Shown in pieces: positions 27,611 to 37,120 of a stretch of 64,000 nt of DNA. The stretch lies in assembly GCF_000189535.1 (NCBI RefSeq), contig NC_015145.1, forward strand, positions 682,001 to 746,000, in the 5' to 3' direction. The notes under the pieces are model-generated. The model did no database searches. It saw only the letters and a program-made list of their open reading frames with translations, and was not told where the DNA came from. The stretch comes from Pseudarthrobacter phenanthrenivorans Sphe3. GTDB lineage: Bacteria; Actinomycetota; Actinomycetes; Actinomycetales; Micrococcaceae. The translations under genes and the position numbers were made by a program. Position 1 is the first letter of the stretch; every line of letters starts with the position of its first letter.

Positions 27611-29937
27611 GCACTTCCAACCCCAACACAACAGTTGCCCAACCAAAGCTCCGCGTCATCGTCATGGGCGTGTCCGGCTGCGGCAAGACCACCATCGGCG
27701 ACCTCGTTGCCAGGGAACTCGGTGTCCCCTTCCTGGATGGGGACTCCCTCCACCCCGTGGAGAACGTCGCCAAGATGGCCGCCGGCACGCCGCTGACGGA
27801 CGAGGACCGCTGGCCCTGGCTGGCCACGGTGGGCGGCGAGCTGGCAAACGCGGGCGACGGCGGCATGGTCCTGGCGTGCTCCGCACTGCGCCGCAGTTAC
27901 CGCGACGCCATCCGGAAACAGGCCCCGGACACCATCTTCCTGCACCTGCACGGCAGTAGGGAGGTCCTGACGGCACGGACCGAAGGCAGGACGGGGCACT
28001 TCATGCCGCCAGCCCTCCTTGACTCACAGCTCGCCACGCTGGAACCGCTGGAGGGAGACGAAGCGGGCGTCGTCGTCGACATCGCCGCGCCGGTCCAGCA
28101 GGTGGTGCGCGACGCACTCACCGGGATTACCGCCGTCGGACGCTCCCGCACTGCCACCCCTGACTCCGCCGGCGCCCCCGGCACCCGGCCGCGGCAGTTC
28201 GACGTCGAGCTCCAGGCTGCGCCGTTCAATCTCGACGACGGCGCCGTCGCCTGGGTGGAATCCACCCTTGCCGGCATGAGCCTCGAGGAAAAGATCGGCC
28301 AACTGTTCATCAACCACAACAACGACTACTCCCCGGAGTACCTCGACGGTGTGCTGGAGAACTACCACGTGGGCGGCATGCGGTACCGGCCGGGCCCTTC
28401 GGCCGCGGTGCAGGAGCACATCCGGTACGCACAGTCGAAGACGCGCATCCCGCTGCTGGTGGCCTCCAACCCGGAAATGGGGGGAGCCGGAAGCTGCGAC
28501 GACGGAACGTTCGTGTCCACGCACCTGCAGGCCGGCTCGCATCCGGACAAGGCCATAGCCCGGCAAATGGGGCAGGTGGCCGGGGTGGAAACCGCCGCCC
28601 TGGGCTGTAACTGGGCCTTCGCGCCGATCGTGGACATCCACTACAACTGGCGGAACACGGTAATCTCCACCCGCGCCTTCGGCAACACCCCGGAAATCGT
28701 GGTGGAGCGGGCCAAGGAGTACTTCGACGGCATCAGTGAATCTCCCACGGTGTGCGCCATGAAGCACTTCCCCGGTGACGGCATCGACGAACGCGACCAG
28801 CACGTGGTCACGTCCTACAACACCCTTGGCTACGAGGAGTGGAACCGGACGTACGGGCATGTGTACCGGGAGATGATCGGGCACGGCGTGCAGTCCATCA
28901 TGGTGGGCCACATCGGTGCGCCTGAACTGTCCCGGCATTTCCGGCCGGGCCTGGCGGATGCCGACATCCTGCCCGCCACCCTGTCCCCGGAGCTGCTGCA
29001 GGACCTGCTCCGCGGCGAACTGGGCTTCAACGGCCTGGTCCTGACGGACGCCTCGCTGATGGTGGGGCTCACCCAGGCCATGAAGCGCAAGGACCTGGTG
29101 CCGGCCACCATCGCGGCCGGCTGTGACATGTTCCTGTTCTTCCGCAATCCCGCGGAGGACTTCCAGTACATGCTGGACGGATTCAAGTCCGGGGTGATCA
29201 CCGAACAGCGCCTGCACGATGCACTGCGGCGGATCCTCGGGTTGAAGGCGTCCCTGGGCCTCCACCGCAAGGCGGCGGACCAGCTCGTTCCTCCTGCCGA
29301 AGCGCTGGCCGTGATCGGCAGCGGGGAACACGGGGCCATAGCGGCGGAGATCGCGGACAAGACCGTCACCCTGGTGAAGGACACCGCGCACAACCTCCCC
29401 ATCACGCCGGCGACGCATCCGCGGATCCGCCTGTACGGCATTTCCGGCGGGGCCGACTTCACCCGCGCCGATCCGTTGGCCTACCTGGACACCGTCAAGG
29501 AAGAACTGGAGGCCGCCGGATTTGAAGTGCACCTGTTCAAGACGGCGGACCAGCGCGAGGCCGCAGGGGAGACGGGTGTGAACTTCATGTCAGTCATCTC
29601 CGAGGAAGCCACCGGGGACTACGCGGACAAGTACGACGCCGCCTTTGTCTTCGCCAACGTCAAGGGATTTGCCCAGGAGGCCGCAATCCGGATCAAGTGG
29701 TCAACCCCGATGGCCGCGGAGATCCCGTGGTACGTCACCGAAGTTCCTACTGTGTTTGTGTCGCTCAACCAGCCCAACCACCTGATCGACGTGCCGATGG
29801 TCAAGACCGCGATCCACGCCCACGCAGGGTCCCGCGAGGCCATCCGGGCAACCATTGAAAAGATCCAAGGGAAGTCCGAATTCCAGGGCACCTTCAACGA
29901 GAACGTGTTCTGCGATTCCTTCGACACCCGGCTCTAG
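27607..29937 (+). CDS. Gluconokinase-glycoside hydrolase family 3 fusion protein
   Basis: One uninterrupted frame of about 776 residues. Residues about 14-175 are a complete GntK-type gluconokinase: P-loop GVSGCGKTT (21-29), LDGDSLHP, and [11 protein letters not shown] near 90. A Pro/Ala/Arg-rich linker follows (176-198). Residues about 210-776 are a GH3 hydrolase of the NagZ-like type: KHFPGDG with the nearby DxH pair (DERDQH) near 380 and the nucleophile Asp in LTDASLM near 480, then a C-terminal sandwich domain. The GTG overlaps the manD stop. Kinase and hydrolase are normally separate, so this is an unusual bifunctional enzyme; the glycoside substrate is unknown. Confidence 0.9.
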   Translation: MSTSNPNTTVAQPKLRVIVMGVSGCGKTTIGDLVARELGVPFLDGDSLHPVENVAKMAAGTPLTDEDRWPWLATVGGELANAGDGGMVLACSALRRSYRDAIRKQAPDTIFLHLHGSREVLTARTEGRTGHFMPPALLDSQLATLEPLEGDEAGVVVDIAAPVQQVVRDALTGITAVGRSRTATPDSAGAPGTRPRQFDVELQAAPFNLDDGAVAWVESTLAGMSLEEKIGQLFINHNNDYSPEYLDGVLENYHVGGMRYRPGPSAAVQEHIRYAQSKTRIPLLVASNPEMGGAGSCDDGTFVSTHLQAGSHPDKAIARQMGQVAGVETAALGCNWAFAPIVDIHYNWRNTVISTRAFGNTPEIVVERAKEYFDGISESPTVCAMKHFPGDGIDERDQHVVTSYNTLGYEEWNRTYGHVYREMIGHGVQSIMVGHIGAPELSRHFRPGLADADILPATLSPELLQDLLRGELGFNGLVLTDASLMVGLTQAMKRKDLVPATIAAGCDMFLFFRNPAEDFQYMLDGFKSGVITEQRLHDALRRILGLKASLGLHRKAADQLVPPAEALAVIGSGEHGAIAAEIADKTVTLVKDTAHNLPITPATHPRIRLYGISGGADFTRADPLAYLDTVKEELEAAGFEVHLFKTADQREAAGETGVNFMSVISEEATGDYADKYDAAFVFANVKGFAQEAAIRIKWSTPMAAEIPWYVTEVPTVFVSLNQPNHLIDVPMVKTAIHAHAGSREAIRATIEKIQGKSEFQGTFNENVFCDSFDTRL

Positions 29938-30000
29938 GCGCTGATTCGGCACGCGGCTCCCTGGTCCCGGCCGACGGCAGGCTCCGGTTCCCGGATGTGA

Positions 30001-30037
30001 AAGCCCCAGGTTCCCTTCCATTGGGAACCTGGGGCTT
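30001..30037 (+). terminator. Intrinsic terminator after the gluconokinase-GH3 gene
   Basis: A perfect 15-bp stem (30001-30015 with 30023-30037) and a 7-base loop, followed by TCTCTGCTGTTT. The T-run is weak, but the stem is very stable. It separates the uronate and fructan modules. Confidence 0.8.
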
Positions 30038-30090
30038 CTCTGCTGTTTAAGACGCTTCCTGGACGCCGCGAGGACGGCGGAAAGTAATGG

Positions 30091-30149
30091 TTGACAGCCG
30101 GGAAGTAACGCGCGTAACCTGAATCACACATTCCAAGTAACGCGCGTTA
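30091..30149 (+). promoter_or_regulatory. Fructan operon promoter with two LacI-type operators
   Basis: -35 TTGACA (30091-30096), an 18-base spacer and -10 TAACCT (30115-30120). The palindrome TAACGCGCGTAA (30106-30117) overlaps the -10, and the perfect TAACGCGCGTTA (30138-30149) lies 32 bases downstream near the start site. This is a classic autoregulated LacI arrangement for the following lacI gene and importer. Confidence 0.8.
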
Positions 30150-30171
30150 GTCAAGATCACCGGAGCATTCA

Positions 30172-31243
30172 ATGTCGAAAAGCACCTCGCCCCAAAAGGC
30201 TCCGGCCCCGCGCCAGCGGGGAGTGACCATGACTGATGTGGCCAAACATGCGGGGGTGTCGCGGACGGCTGTCTCCTTCGTGCTGAGCAACCGGGCGAAC
30301 GCCAGCATTTCCGAGGAGACCCGCACCCGCATCAACGACGCTGTCCAGGCATTGGGTTACCGCCCGAACGCCGGAGCGCGGGCGCTGGCATCCCAGCGCA
30401 GCGACTGGTACGGCATTGTCACTGAAATCGTGACGGCGCCGTTCGCCGTCGACATCATCAAGGGAGCCCAGGACCAGGCCTGGCTTGACCGCCGGTTCCT
30501 GCTCATCGCCCCCTCGGACCAGGCCGATGCAGCAGGGCCGAACCAAGGCATGGAAGACGCGGCAATCGAAAAGCTGCTGGAACAGCGGGTGGAAGGACTG
30601 CTGTATGCGGCCACCTACCACCGCGGTGTGCATGTTCCCCGCAGCGCCAACGAGGTGCCCACCGTGCTCATCAACTGCTTCGACCTGGACGGAAACCTGC
30701 CGTCCATCGTCCCGGACGAACGGGCGGGCGGGCGGGTCGCCGTCGGAACGGCTGCTCCGAGCCGGACACACCAAGATCGGTGTGATCAACCTGGACCCGG
30801 ACATTCCCGCCGCAATCGGCCGGCTGGAGGGTGCACGGGAAGCGCTCGCCGGAGCCGAGCTTGAGTTGGATCCGGAGCTGGTGGTGTCCGGGAATGCGAC
30901 GGCGGATGGCGGCTATGCGGCCGCCGCCGAGATCCTGGACCGTTACCCGGAGAAGGACAGGCCAACAGCGTTGTTCTGCCTCAACGACCGTATGGCGATG
31001 GGTGCTTACGACGCCATCAAGGAACGGGGCCTGGCCATCCCCGGCGACATCGCAGTTATCGGCTTCGACAACCAGGAACTGATTGCGGCCTACCTGAGGC
31101 CCAAGCTCACAACGGTTGCGTTGCCATTCGAAAAAATGGGCGCCCTGGGAGTCAAGACGCTCGCCGCTCTTACAGCAGGACAGCCGATCACTGCCGGCCA
31201 GCAATTGGTCGACTGTCCGCTGCTAGAACGCTCTTCGGTCTGA
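30172..31243 (+). pseudogene. LacI-family regulator of the fructan module, frameshifted
   Basis: Two overlapping frames together make one LacI protein of about 356 residues. Frame 1 (from ATG 30172) gives the helix-turn-helix (TMTDVAKHAGVSRTAVSFVL) and the sensor up to IVPDERAGGRVAV. Frame 2 continues with ERLLRAGHTKIGVINL through FDNQELIAAYLRPKLTTV to the stop at 31243. Removing one G from the GG at 30745-30746 restores the expected reading. Frame 1 alone ends at 30864 with unrelated residues. A true mutation would free the fructan operon from its repressor; a sequencing error is the alternative. Confidence 0.88.
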
Positions 31244-31267
31244 CCGCGAAATCACGTTCCGAAGAGC
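31230..31267 (+). other. Inverted repeat at the lacI stop codon
   Basis: GCTCTTCGG (31230-31238) and its exact complement (31259-31267) flank a 20-base loop holding the lacI stop. It has no T-run. It may be an intra-operon RNA hairpin that reduces or protects the downstream message. Confidence 0.4.
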
Positions 31268-31323
31268 AAACCCCTTACCCACCACTTCACCTTGCTGATG
31301 AAGACAGGAAAGAGATAACCATC

Positions 31324-32997
31324 ATGACACAACCCCGATTCCTGAGGGCTGCCCGCGTCACGGCAGCCGGGCTGGCGGTGGGCGCACTGCTGCTGACCGG
31401 CTGTGCAGCCACCGTGAACAAACCCGCAGGCAACGACGCCGGAGCAAACGCGAGTGCCTTCCTCACCATTCCGCGTGAGGACATGGGCACGTTCGTGCAA
31501 AACTTCAACCCGTTCGCGCCCAGCGTCAATCCAATGGTCCAGCAGTCCATCTACGAATCCCTGCTGATCTTCAATCCCGCCAAGGGCGACACTGTGCCGT
31601 GGCTGGCCACCGAATGGGAGGCAGCCGAGGACGGCACGTCCATCACCTTCACCCTTCGCGAGGGCGTGAAGTGGTCAGACGGCCAGCCCTTCGTGGCTGA
31701 GGACGTTGCCTATACCTTCGAGCTCCAGAAGAAGATCAAGGGCGGCTTCGAATACCTGGAGACGGTAGCGGCCGAAGGCAACAAGGTCACCTTCAACTTC
31801 AACAAGCCGTGGTCCCCGGCCCTGTACGACGTCGGCCAGCTCACCATCCTGCCCAAGCACATCTGGTCCGCGCTCGCTGACCCGGAGAAGGACGCCAACG
31901 CCAAACCGGTGGGCACCGGCCCGTACACGGAGGTGGACAGCTTCCAGGCCCAGTCCTTCGTGCTGAAGAAGAACCCCAACTACTGGCAGCCGGACAAGCA
32001 GAAGATCGCCGGCATCAAGATGCTCGCCTTCGCAGGTAACGACGGCGCCAACCTCGCCGCGGTGAACGGCGACGTGGACTGGGCTCCGCAGTACATCCCG
32101 AACATCGAAAAGACCTTCATCTCCAAGGACAAGGAGCACCGGCAGTACTGGTTCCCGCCCACGGGTTCCATGATCAACTGGCAGCTCAACACCACCAAGG
32201 CCCCGTTTAACGACGTGGACGTCCGCAAAGCGCTCAGCATGGCCGTGGACCGGGACCAGGTCACCAAAATCGGCATGAGCGGCTACGCCGCTCCGGCCGA
32301 CTGCACTGGCCTGTCCGGCAACTATGAAACGTGGAAGAACAACGAGGTCAAGGACAACTGCACCTGGACCAGGCACGACGTCGAGAAGGCCAACGAACTG
32401 CTGGACAAGGCCGGCTACGCCAAGGGTGCTGACGGCAAGCGCACGCTGAAGGACGGCAAACCCTTCGAATTCAAGATTTCCGTGGGTGCGACCTCGTCCG
32501 ACTGGCTGTCCGTGGCCAACGTGATTGCCCAGAACCTTGCCGAAGTGGGTGTTACGGCAAAGGTTGATTCCCCTGACTGGGCTGCCGTGGTGGCCGGCTA
32601 CGAGACCGGTGACTTCGATTCGGGCATCGTCTGGAGCGCCAACGACCCCAGCCCGTACAAGTACTTCAACACCTCTATGGGTACGGCAACCGTGAAGCCC
32701 GTGGGCACCAAGACCTTCGACAACTACCACCGCTTCGGAGACGCGGAGGCGGACGCCCTGCTGGCCGAGTTCGCGGCCGAATCGGACGAGGCCCGGCAGA
32801 AGGACATTGCCAACAAGCTGCAGGAAGAGTACAACGACGCCGCACCGCTGGTGCCGCTCTTCTCCGGCCCGGAGTGGGGCGCCTTCAACGACACCCGTTT
32901 TACCGGCTGGCCCACGCAGGACAACCCGTACGCAACCCTCTCGGTCCGCGCCCCCACAACAGTCCTGGTGCTGACCACGCTGGAACCGCGGAAGTAA
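31324..32997 (+). CDS. ABC transporter substrate-binding lipoprotein (SBP family 5), fructan module
   Basis: A 557-residue lipoprotein with an Arg-rich start and lipobox LLTGC (Cys27). The mature part is peptide-family SBP 5: QQSIYESLLIFNP near residue 75, REGVKWSDGQPFVAEDV near 110, VGTGPYTE near 198 and RKALSMAVDRDQ near 300. AGGAAAGAG precedes the ATG. Its neighbours, two GH32 enzymes, suggest it binds fructo-oligosaccharides or sucrose rather than peptides; that is inferred from context. Confidence 0.93.
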   Translation: MTQPRFLRAARVTAAGLAVGALLLTGCAATVNKPAGNDAGANASAFLTIPREDMGTFVQNFNPFAPSVNPMVQQSIYESLLIFNPAKGDTVPWLATEWEAAEDGTSITFTLREGVKWSDGQPFVAEDVAYTFELQKKIKGGFEYLETVAAEGNKVTFNFNKPWSPALYDVGQLTILPKHIWSALADPEKDANAKPVGTGPYTEVDSFQAQSFVLKKNPNYWQPDKQKIAGIKMLAFAGNDGANLAAVNGDVDWAPQYIPNIEKTFISKDKEHRQYWFPPTGSMINWQLNTTKAPFNDVDVRKALSMAVDRDQVTKIGMSGYAAPADCTGLSGNYETWKNNEVKDNCTWTRHDVEKANELLDKAGYAKGADGKRTLKDGKPFEFKISVGATSSDWLSVANVIAQNLAEVGVTAKVDSPDWAAVVAGYETGDFDSGIVWSANDPSPYKYFNTSMGTATVKPVGTKTFDNYHRFGDAEADALLAEFAAESDEARQKDIANKLQEEYNDAAPLVPLFSGPEWGAFNDTRFTGWPTQDNPYATLSVRAPTTVLVLTTLEPRK

Positions 32998-33063
32998 TCC
33001 CCACCGCCTCCCTGGCCTCGCTTCGCTTCGCCCAGGGAACCCTCGGCGGCGTGGACCCATCTG

Positions 33064-33090
33064 CTGGCCGCCGGATCATCCGGCGGCCAG
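33064..33090 (+). other. Intercistronic hairpin between binding protein and permease
   Basis: CTGGCCGCCGG pairs perfectly with CCGGCGGCCAG (33080-33090) around a 5-base loop, in the gap before the permease gene and without a T-run. Such hairpins often protect the upstream binding-protein message, giving more binding protein than channel. Confidence 0.6.
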
Positions 33091-33130
33091 CGCCCCAACA
33101 CCTTCACCACTCCCGAATTGGAGGGAAACC

Positions 33131-34108
33131 GTGCGCTTCATCCTGCGCCGACTGGGTTTCTACCTGATCGCCTTCTGGGCGTCCATCACCTTGAATTTCC
33201 TGCTCCCGCGCTTCATGCCCGGCGACCCCGTTTCCCGCATGTTCGCCCGCTCCCAGGACAGAATGCAGCCCGAACAGATCGAGGCCCTGCGCAAGCTGCT
33301 CGGCGTTGACGACAGGCCGCTCTGGGAGCAGTACGTTGACTACCTGCACAACATCTTCACCGGCCAGATGGGAGTTTCCATCTCACGCTTTCCGGCGCCG
33401 GTCACCGAAGTCATCGCATCCCAGATCGGGTGGACCCTCCTGCTGGGCGGAACCGCGCTGGTGATCGCCGCCGTCGTGGGCAACCTGCTGGGCATCCTGG
33501 CGGCCTGGCGGCGGGGCGGCGCGGTGGACTCGGCGCTGCCGCCGGTCCTGGTGTTCATCGGATCGTTTCCGTATTTCTGGCTGGCGATGGGCGCGCTGTA
33601 CCTGTTCGGCGTGGTCCTGGGCTGGTTTCCGATCCGCCACGCCTTTACGGACGGCCTGCAGCCCGGCCTTACGTGGGAGTTCATCGGCGACGTCGGCGCC
33701 CACCTCGTGCTGCCGGCGCTGACCATCGTGCTGGTCTCGATTGGCGGCTGGATGCTGGGGATGCGCAACACCATGATTGCCACGAATTCAGAGGACTACA
33801 TCACCATGGCCGAGGCCAAGGGCCTGCGGCCCGGCCGCATCATGCTCCGCTACGCAGCCCGGAACGCGATGCTGCCATCGGTGACAAGCTTCGGCATGGG
33901 CCTCGGGTTCGTGGTGGGCGGCGCCCTTCTCACAGAGGTGGTGTTCGCCTACCCCGGCGTCGGCTACCAGTTGCTCAACGCTGTCCAGGGCCTCGACTAT
34001 CCGCTCATGCAAGGGCTCTTCCTGACCATTACCGCCGCCGTGCTGCTGGCGAACTTCCTGGTGGACATCCTGTACGTCCGCCTCGACCCGCGCGTGCGCA
34101 GCAACTGA
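33131..34108 (+). CDS. ABC transporter permease (DppB type), fructan module
   Basis: A 325-residue permease with about six helices. The start MRFILRRLGFYLIAFWASIT and N-terminal loop LPRFMPGDPVSRMFAR are typical of DppB, and the coupling loop is near EDYITMAEAKGLRPGRIMLRY. GTG at 33131 has GGAGGGAAACC just before it. The stop is 32 bases before the second permease. Confidence 0.92.
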   Translation: MRFILRRLGFYLIAFWASITLNFLLPRFMPGDPVSRMFARSQDRMQPEQIEALRKLLGVDDRPLWEQYVDYLHNIFTGQMGVSISRFPAPVTEVIASQIGWTLLLGGTALVIAAVVGNLLGILAAWRRGGAVDSALPPVLVFIGSFPYFWLAMGALYLFGVVLGWFPIRHAFTDGLQPGLTWEFIGDVGAHLVLPALTIVLVSIGGWMLGMRNTMIATNSEDYITMAEAKGLRPGRIMLRYAARNAMLPSVTSFGMGLGFVVGGALLTEVVFAYPGVGYQLLNAVQGLDYPLMQGLFLTITAAVLLANFLVDILYVRLDPRVRSN

Positions 34109-34140
34109 CCGCGCGTGCGCAGCAACCAGAGGGACCAATC

Positions 34141-35079
34141 ATGACAACCGCAATCCTGCAGCAACCCGGCAAAACGGCCGACAAAACCCCTGCCACCCCC
34201 AAGCCCAACCGCAGTTTCATCCACGGGCTGGCCACCAACAGGAAAGCACTGACCGGTATGGCCGTCATGGCCGTGTTCATCGTGCTGGCCCTGTTGGCGC
34301 CGGTCCTTTTCCCGGGCGATCCATCGCGGATCACGGCCATGGCGTCACTGGAACCGTCCGCCGAGCACTGGCTGGGAACCACAGCCAAGGGCCAGGACGT
34401 GCTCGCGCTGACCCTTCACGGTTCGCGGAGCTCCCTGTTCGTGGGCCTGACCGTGGGTTTCGCCTCCACCTTCATCGGCATCCTGGTGGGACTGGCCTCG
34501 GCCTACTTCGGCAGGTTCATGGACGAGGCGCTGTCCCTGGTGACCAACGTCTTCCTCCTCCTGCCCGGGCTGCCGCTGCTGGTCATCCTGGCCGCGTTCC
34601 TGCCCCCGGGGCTGGGCACCGTGATTCTTGTCCTCGTGGTCACCGGCTGGGCAGGCTCAGCCCGCGTCCTGCGCTCACAAGCCTTATCCATCCGCTCCAA
34701 GGACTTTGTGGCCGCGGCCGTGGTCTCCGGTGAACGGGCCGGCCGGATCATGTTCCGCGAGATCCTCCCCAACATGGCCTCGATTGTCATGGGCACCCTG
34801 CTGGCCTGCGTCATCTACGGCATTGGCGCCCAGGCGGGCCTGGAGTTCCTGGGCCTGGGCGACGTCAGCACCGTTTCGTGGGGCAACAACCTCTTCTGGG
34901 CCGGAAACGAGGGCGCATTGTTGACCGGAAGCTGGTGGGTGTTCGTGCCGTCCGGTGTGTGCATCGCGCTGGTGGCCTTCGCACTGGCCCTCATCAACTA
35001 CGCCGTGGACGAAGTCACCAACCCGCGGCTGCGGAAGATCAAAACCCCGAAAGCCACCGAAAGGAGCGCCGCCAAATGA
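34141..35079 (+). CDS. ABC transporter permease (DppC type), fructan module
   Basis: About 312 residues. A polar N-terminal tail leads to the first helix (LTGMAVMAVFIVLALLAPVLF); HWLGTTAKGQDVLALTLHG near 75 and LEFLGLGDVSTVSWGNNLFW near 240 are typical of DppC. ATG at 34141 follows AGAGGGACC; the frame upstream lies inside the first permease. The stop overlaps the ATPase gene by four bases. Confidence 0.92.
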   Translation: MTTAILQQPGKTADKTPATPKPNRSFIHGLATNRKALTGMAVMAVFIVLALLAPVLFPGDPSRITAMASLEPSAEHWLGTTAKGQDVLALTLHGSRSSLFVGLTVGFASTFIGILVGLASAYFGRFMDEALSLVTNVFLLLPGLPLLVILAAFLPPGLGTVILVLVVTGWAGSARVLRSQALSIRSKDFVAAAVVSGERAGRIMFREILPNMASIVMGTLLACVIYGIGAQAGLEFLGLGDVSTVSWGNNLFWAGNEGALLTGSWWVFVPSGVCIALVAFALALINYAVDEVTNPRLRKIKTPKATERSAAK

Positions 35080-36038
35080 CCGTCTCCCAAGTTTCCTTCG
35101 GATCACACGAATCCGTTCTGGAGGTCAAGGACCTCACCGTGAAGTACATCGGCGACACCCGCTCCACCACCGCCGTCGACCGTGTTTCCTTCAGTATCGG
35201 AACAGGGGAAGTGTTTGGACTGGCAGGAGAATCGGGCTGCGGAAAGTCCACGATCGCCAACTCGATCATGCGCCTGATCAAGGATCCGGCCAAAATCGCC
35301 GGCGGCAGCATCTCCTTTGGCGGCAAGGACGTCCTGGCCATGGGCGCGGAGGAGCTGCGGCGCTTCCGGTGGCAGGACGTGGCCATGGTGTTCCAGTCCG
35401 CCATGAACTCACTGAACCCGGTGCTGACCATTGGCGAACAGATCACGGACATCTTCACCACGCACACCGGTTATTCGCGCAAGGAGTCCCTGCGGCGGGC
35501 CGGCGAACTGCTGGAGCTCGTGCGGATCGACCCCGCCCGGCTTAAGTCCTACCCGCACCAGCTTTCCGGCGGCATGCGCCAGCGTGCCGTCATTGCCATG
35601 GCGGTGGCACTCAAGCCGTCCCTGCTGATCCTCGATGAACCCACCACCGCCCTGGACGTGGTGGTGCAGCAGGAAATCATGGCCCAGATCAAGGAACTGC
35701 AGCGCGAACTCGGCTTCTCCGTTTTGTTCATTACCCATGACATGTCCCTCATGGTGGAACTTTCGCACCGCATGGCCGTCATGTACGGCGGACGCATAGT
35801 GGAAACCGCCAAGGCGCAGGACGTGTATGCGAACCCGCGCCATCCGTACACCCAGGCTTTGATGGGGGCGTTCCCGCCGCTCGCCGGCCCGCGGGTCCGG
35901 CTGGCAGGACTGCCCGACGGCGTGAAGTTCAGGAACATCCCGGATCTCACCGAAGTTGCCCCCGGCCATCTCGTGGCCCCGGTTGGTGCCGACGCTTCAG
36001 TGATTGATGCCGCAAACCTGGCAGGAGCCGCACGATGA
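35076..36038 (+). CDS. ABC transporter ATP-binding protein (DppD type), fructan module
   Basis: About 320 residues with Walker A GESGCGKSTIAN near residue 48, Q-loop MVFQSAMNSLNP, signature LSGGMRQR near 160, Walker B LLILDEPTTALD near 180 and the oligopeptide-transporter C-terminal region with RHPYTQALMGAFPPL. ATG at 35076 overlaps the permease stop, and its own stop overlaps the partner ATPase. Confidence 0.93.
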   Translation: MTVSQVSFGSHESVLEVKDLTVKYIGDTRSTTAVDRVSFSIGTGEVFGLAGESGCGKSTIANSIMRLIKDPAKIAGGSISFGGKDVLAMGAEELRRFRWQDVAMVFQSAMNSLNPVLTIGEQITDIFTTHTGYSRKESLRRAGELLELVRIDPARLKSYPHQLSGGMRQRAVIAMAVALKPSLLILDEPTTALDVVVQQEIMAQIKELQRELGFSVLFITHDMSLMVELSHRMAVMYGGRIVETAKAQDVYANPRHPYTQALMGAFPPLAGPRVRLAGLPDGVKFRNIPDLTEVAPGHLVAPVGADASVIDAANLAGAAR

Positions 36039-37120
36039 GCCACTCCCCGGCGTCCCTGGCGGCTGTGCCCACCACCAGCACCCCCGCACTGGAAATTCGC
36101 GGACTCGGCAAGACCTTCCCTATCGGCGGACTCTTTTCGCGGCAGTCGGTCCGTGCCTTGCACGGTGTGGACCTCACTATCAACCGCGGCGAAATCGTGG
36201 CCCTGGTAGGGGAATCCGGATCCGGCAAGAGCACCCTGGCCCGCTGCGTCGCACGGCTCGAGAAACCGAGTGCAGGCGCCATCCTGCTGGACGGCGTGGA
36301 CGTCCTCAAGCGTGACCGCTTCCAGGCGTCCTGGGCGTTCCGTTCCCAACTCCAAATGGTGTTCCAGGATCCGTTCGGCTCACTGAACCCGGCGCACAGG
36401 ATCGGGCACTTCCTCCGCCGTTCGTTGGCGATCCACGGCAAGGGCGGGAGCTCGGAGGAGGAGACCCGGCGACGCCTTGAAGAGCTCATGGCCACGGTGG
36501 ACCTGCAAGCGGACATGCTGGACTCCTATCCGCACGAGCTTTCCGGCGGCCAGCGCCAGCGCGTTGCTATTGCCCGGGCCCTTGCGGTGGAACCGCAGGT
36601 GATCCTCGCCGACGAGCCAACGTCCATGCTGGACGTTTCAGTGCGCATCGGCGTTTTGAACCTGATGGGCAAACTCCGGGACGAGCAGGGCATTTCGATG
36701 CTCTACATCACCCATGACCTCGCCTCGGCGCGCTACCTGGCGGACCGGACGGCTGTCATGTTTGCCGGTGAGCTCGTGGAAGAGGGGGACTCCCTGGACC
36801 TGCTGGCCAACCCGGCACATCCATATACGCAGTTGCTGGTTTCGGCGGTCCCGGACCCTGCCCGCGCCGGTTCCTACGATCCCGTCCGGCGGGCCGAACT
36901 CCGGCAGGCCGTGATGGCCTCCACGGGCTGCGCCTTCGACGGCGACCCGGACCAGGCATGTTCCGCCGACAAACCCGTCCGCCACCGGGTGGGCAGCCCC
37001 GAAAACCGCCATTGGGTCCGCTGCCACCTGTACCGTCCGCGCGCAGGAGCCGGTGGCCACGCCCTGGCTCCCGAGGCGTCGACGGCGAGTGAACCCACAA
37101 CCAGGAAGGCCTCCGCATGA
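36035..37120 (+). CDS. ABC transporter ATP-binding protein (DppF type), fructan module
   Basis: A 361-residue ATPase with Walker A GESGSGKSTLARC near residue 65, MVFQDPFGSLNP, signature LSGGQRQR near 170, Walker B VILADEPTSMLDVS near 190 and a C-terminal region with Cys residues (TGCAFDGDPDQAC) like other oligopeptide ATPases, where they may hold a metal cluster. Overlaps of four bases at both ends show tight coupling, including to the GH32 gene downstream. Confidence 0.93.
   Translation: MSHSPASLAAVPTTSTPALEIRGLGKTFPIGGLFSRQSVRALHGVDLTINRGEIVALVGESGSGKSTLARCVARLEKPSAGAILLDGVDVLKRDRFQASWAFRSQLQMVFQDPFGSLNPAHRIGHFLRRSLAIHGKGGSSEEETRRRLEELMATVDLQADMLDSYPHELSGGQRQRVAIARALAVEPQVILADEPTSMLDVSVRIGVLNLMGKLRDEQGISMLYITHDLASARYLADRTAVMFAGELVEEGDSLDLLANPAHPYTQLLVSAVPDPARAGSYDPVRRAELRQAVMASTGCAFDGDPDQACSADKPVRHRVGSPENRHWVRCHLYRPRAGAGGHALAPEASTASEPTTRKASA

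Noticed and set aside
28024..29532. Long antisense frame (about 502 residues) inside the gluconokinase-GH3 gene
   Set aside because: It is a GC-driven shadow; the plus strand carries GH3 catalytic motifs.
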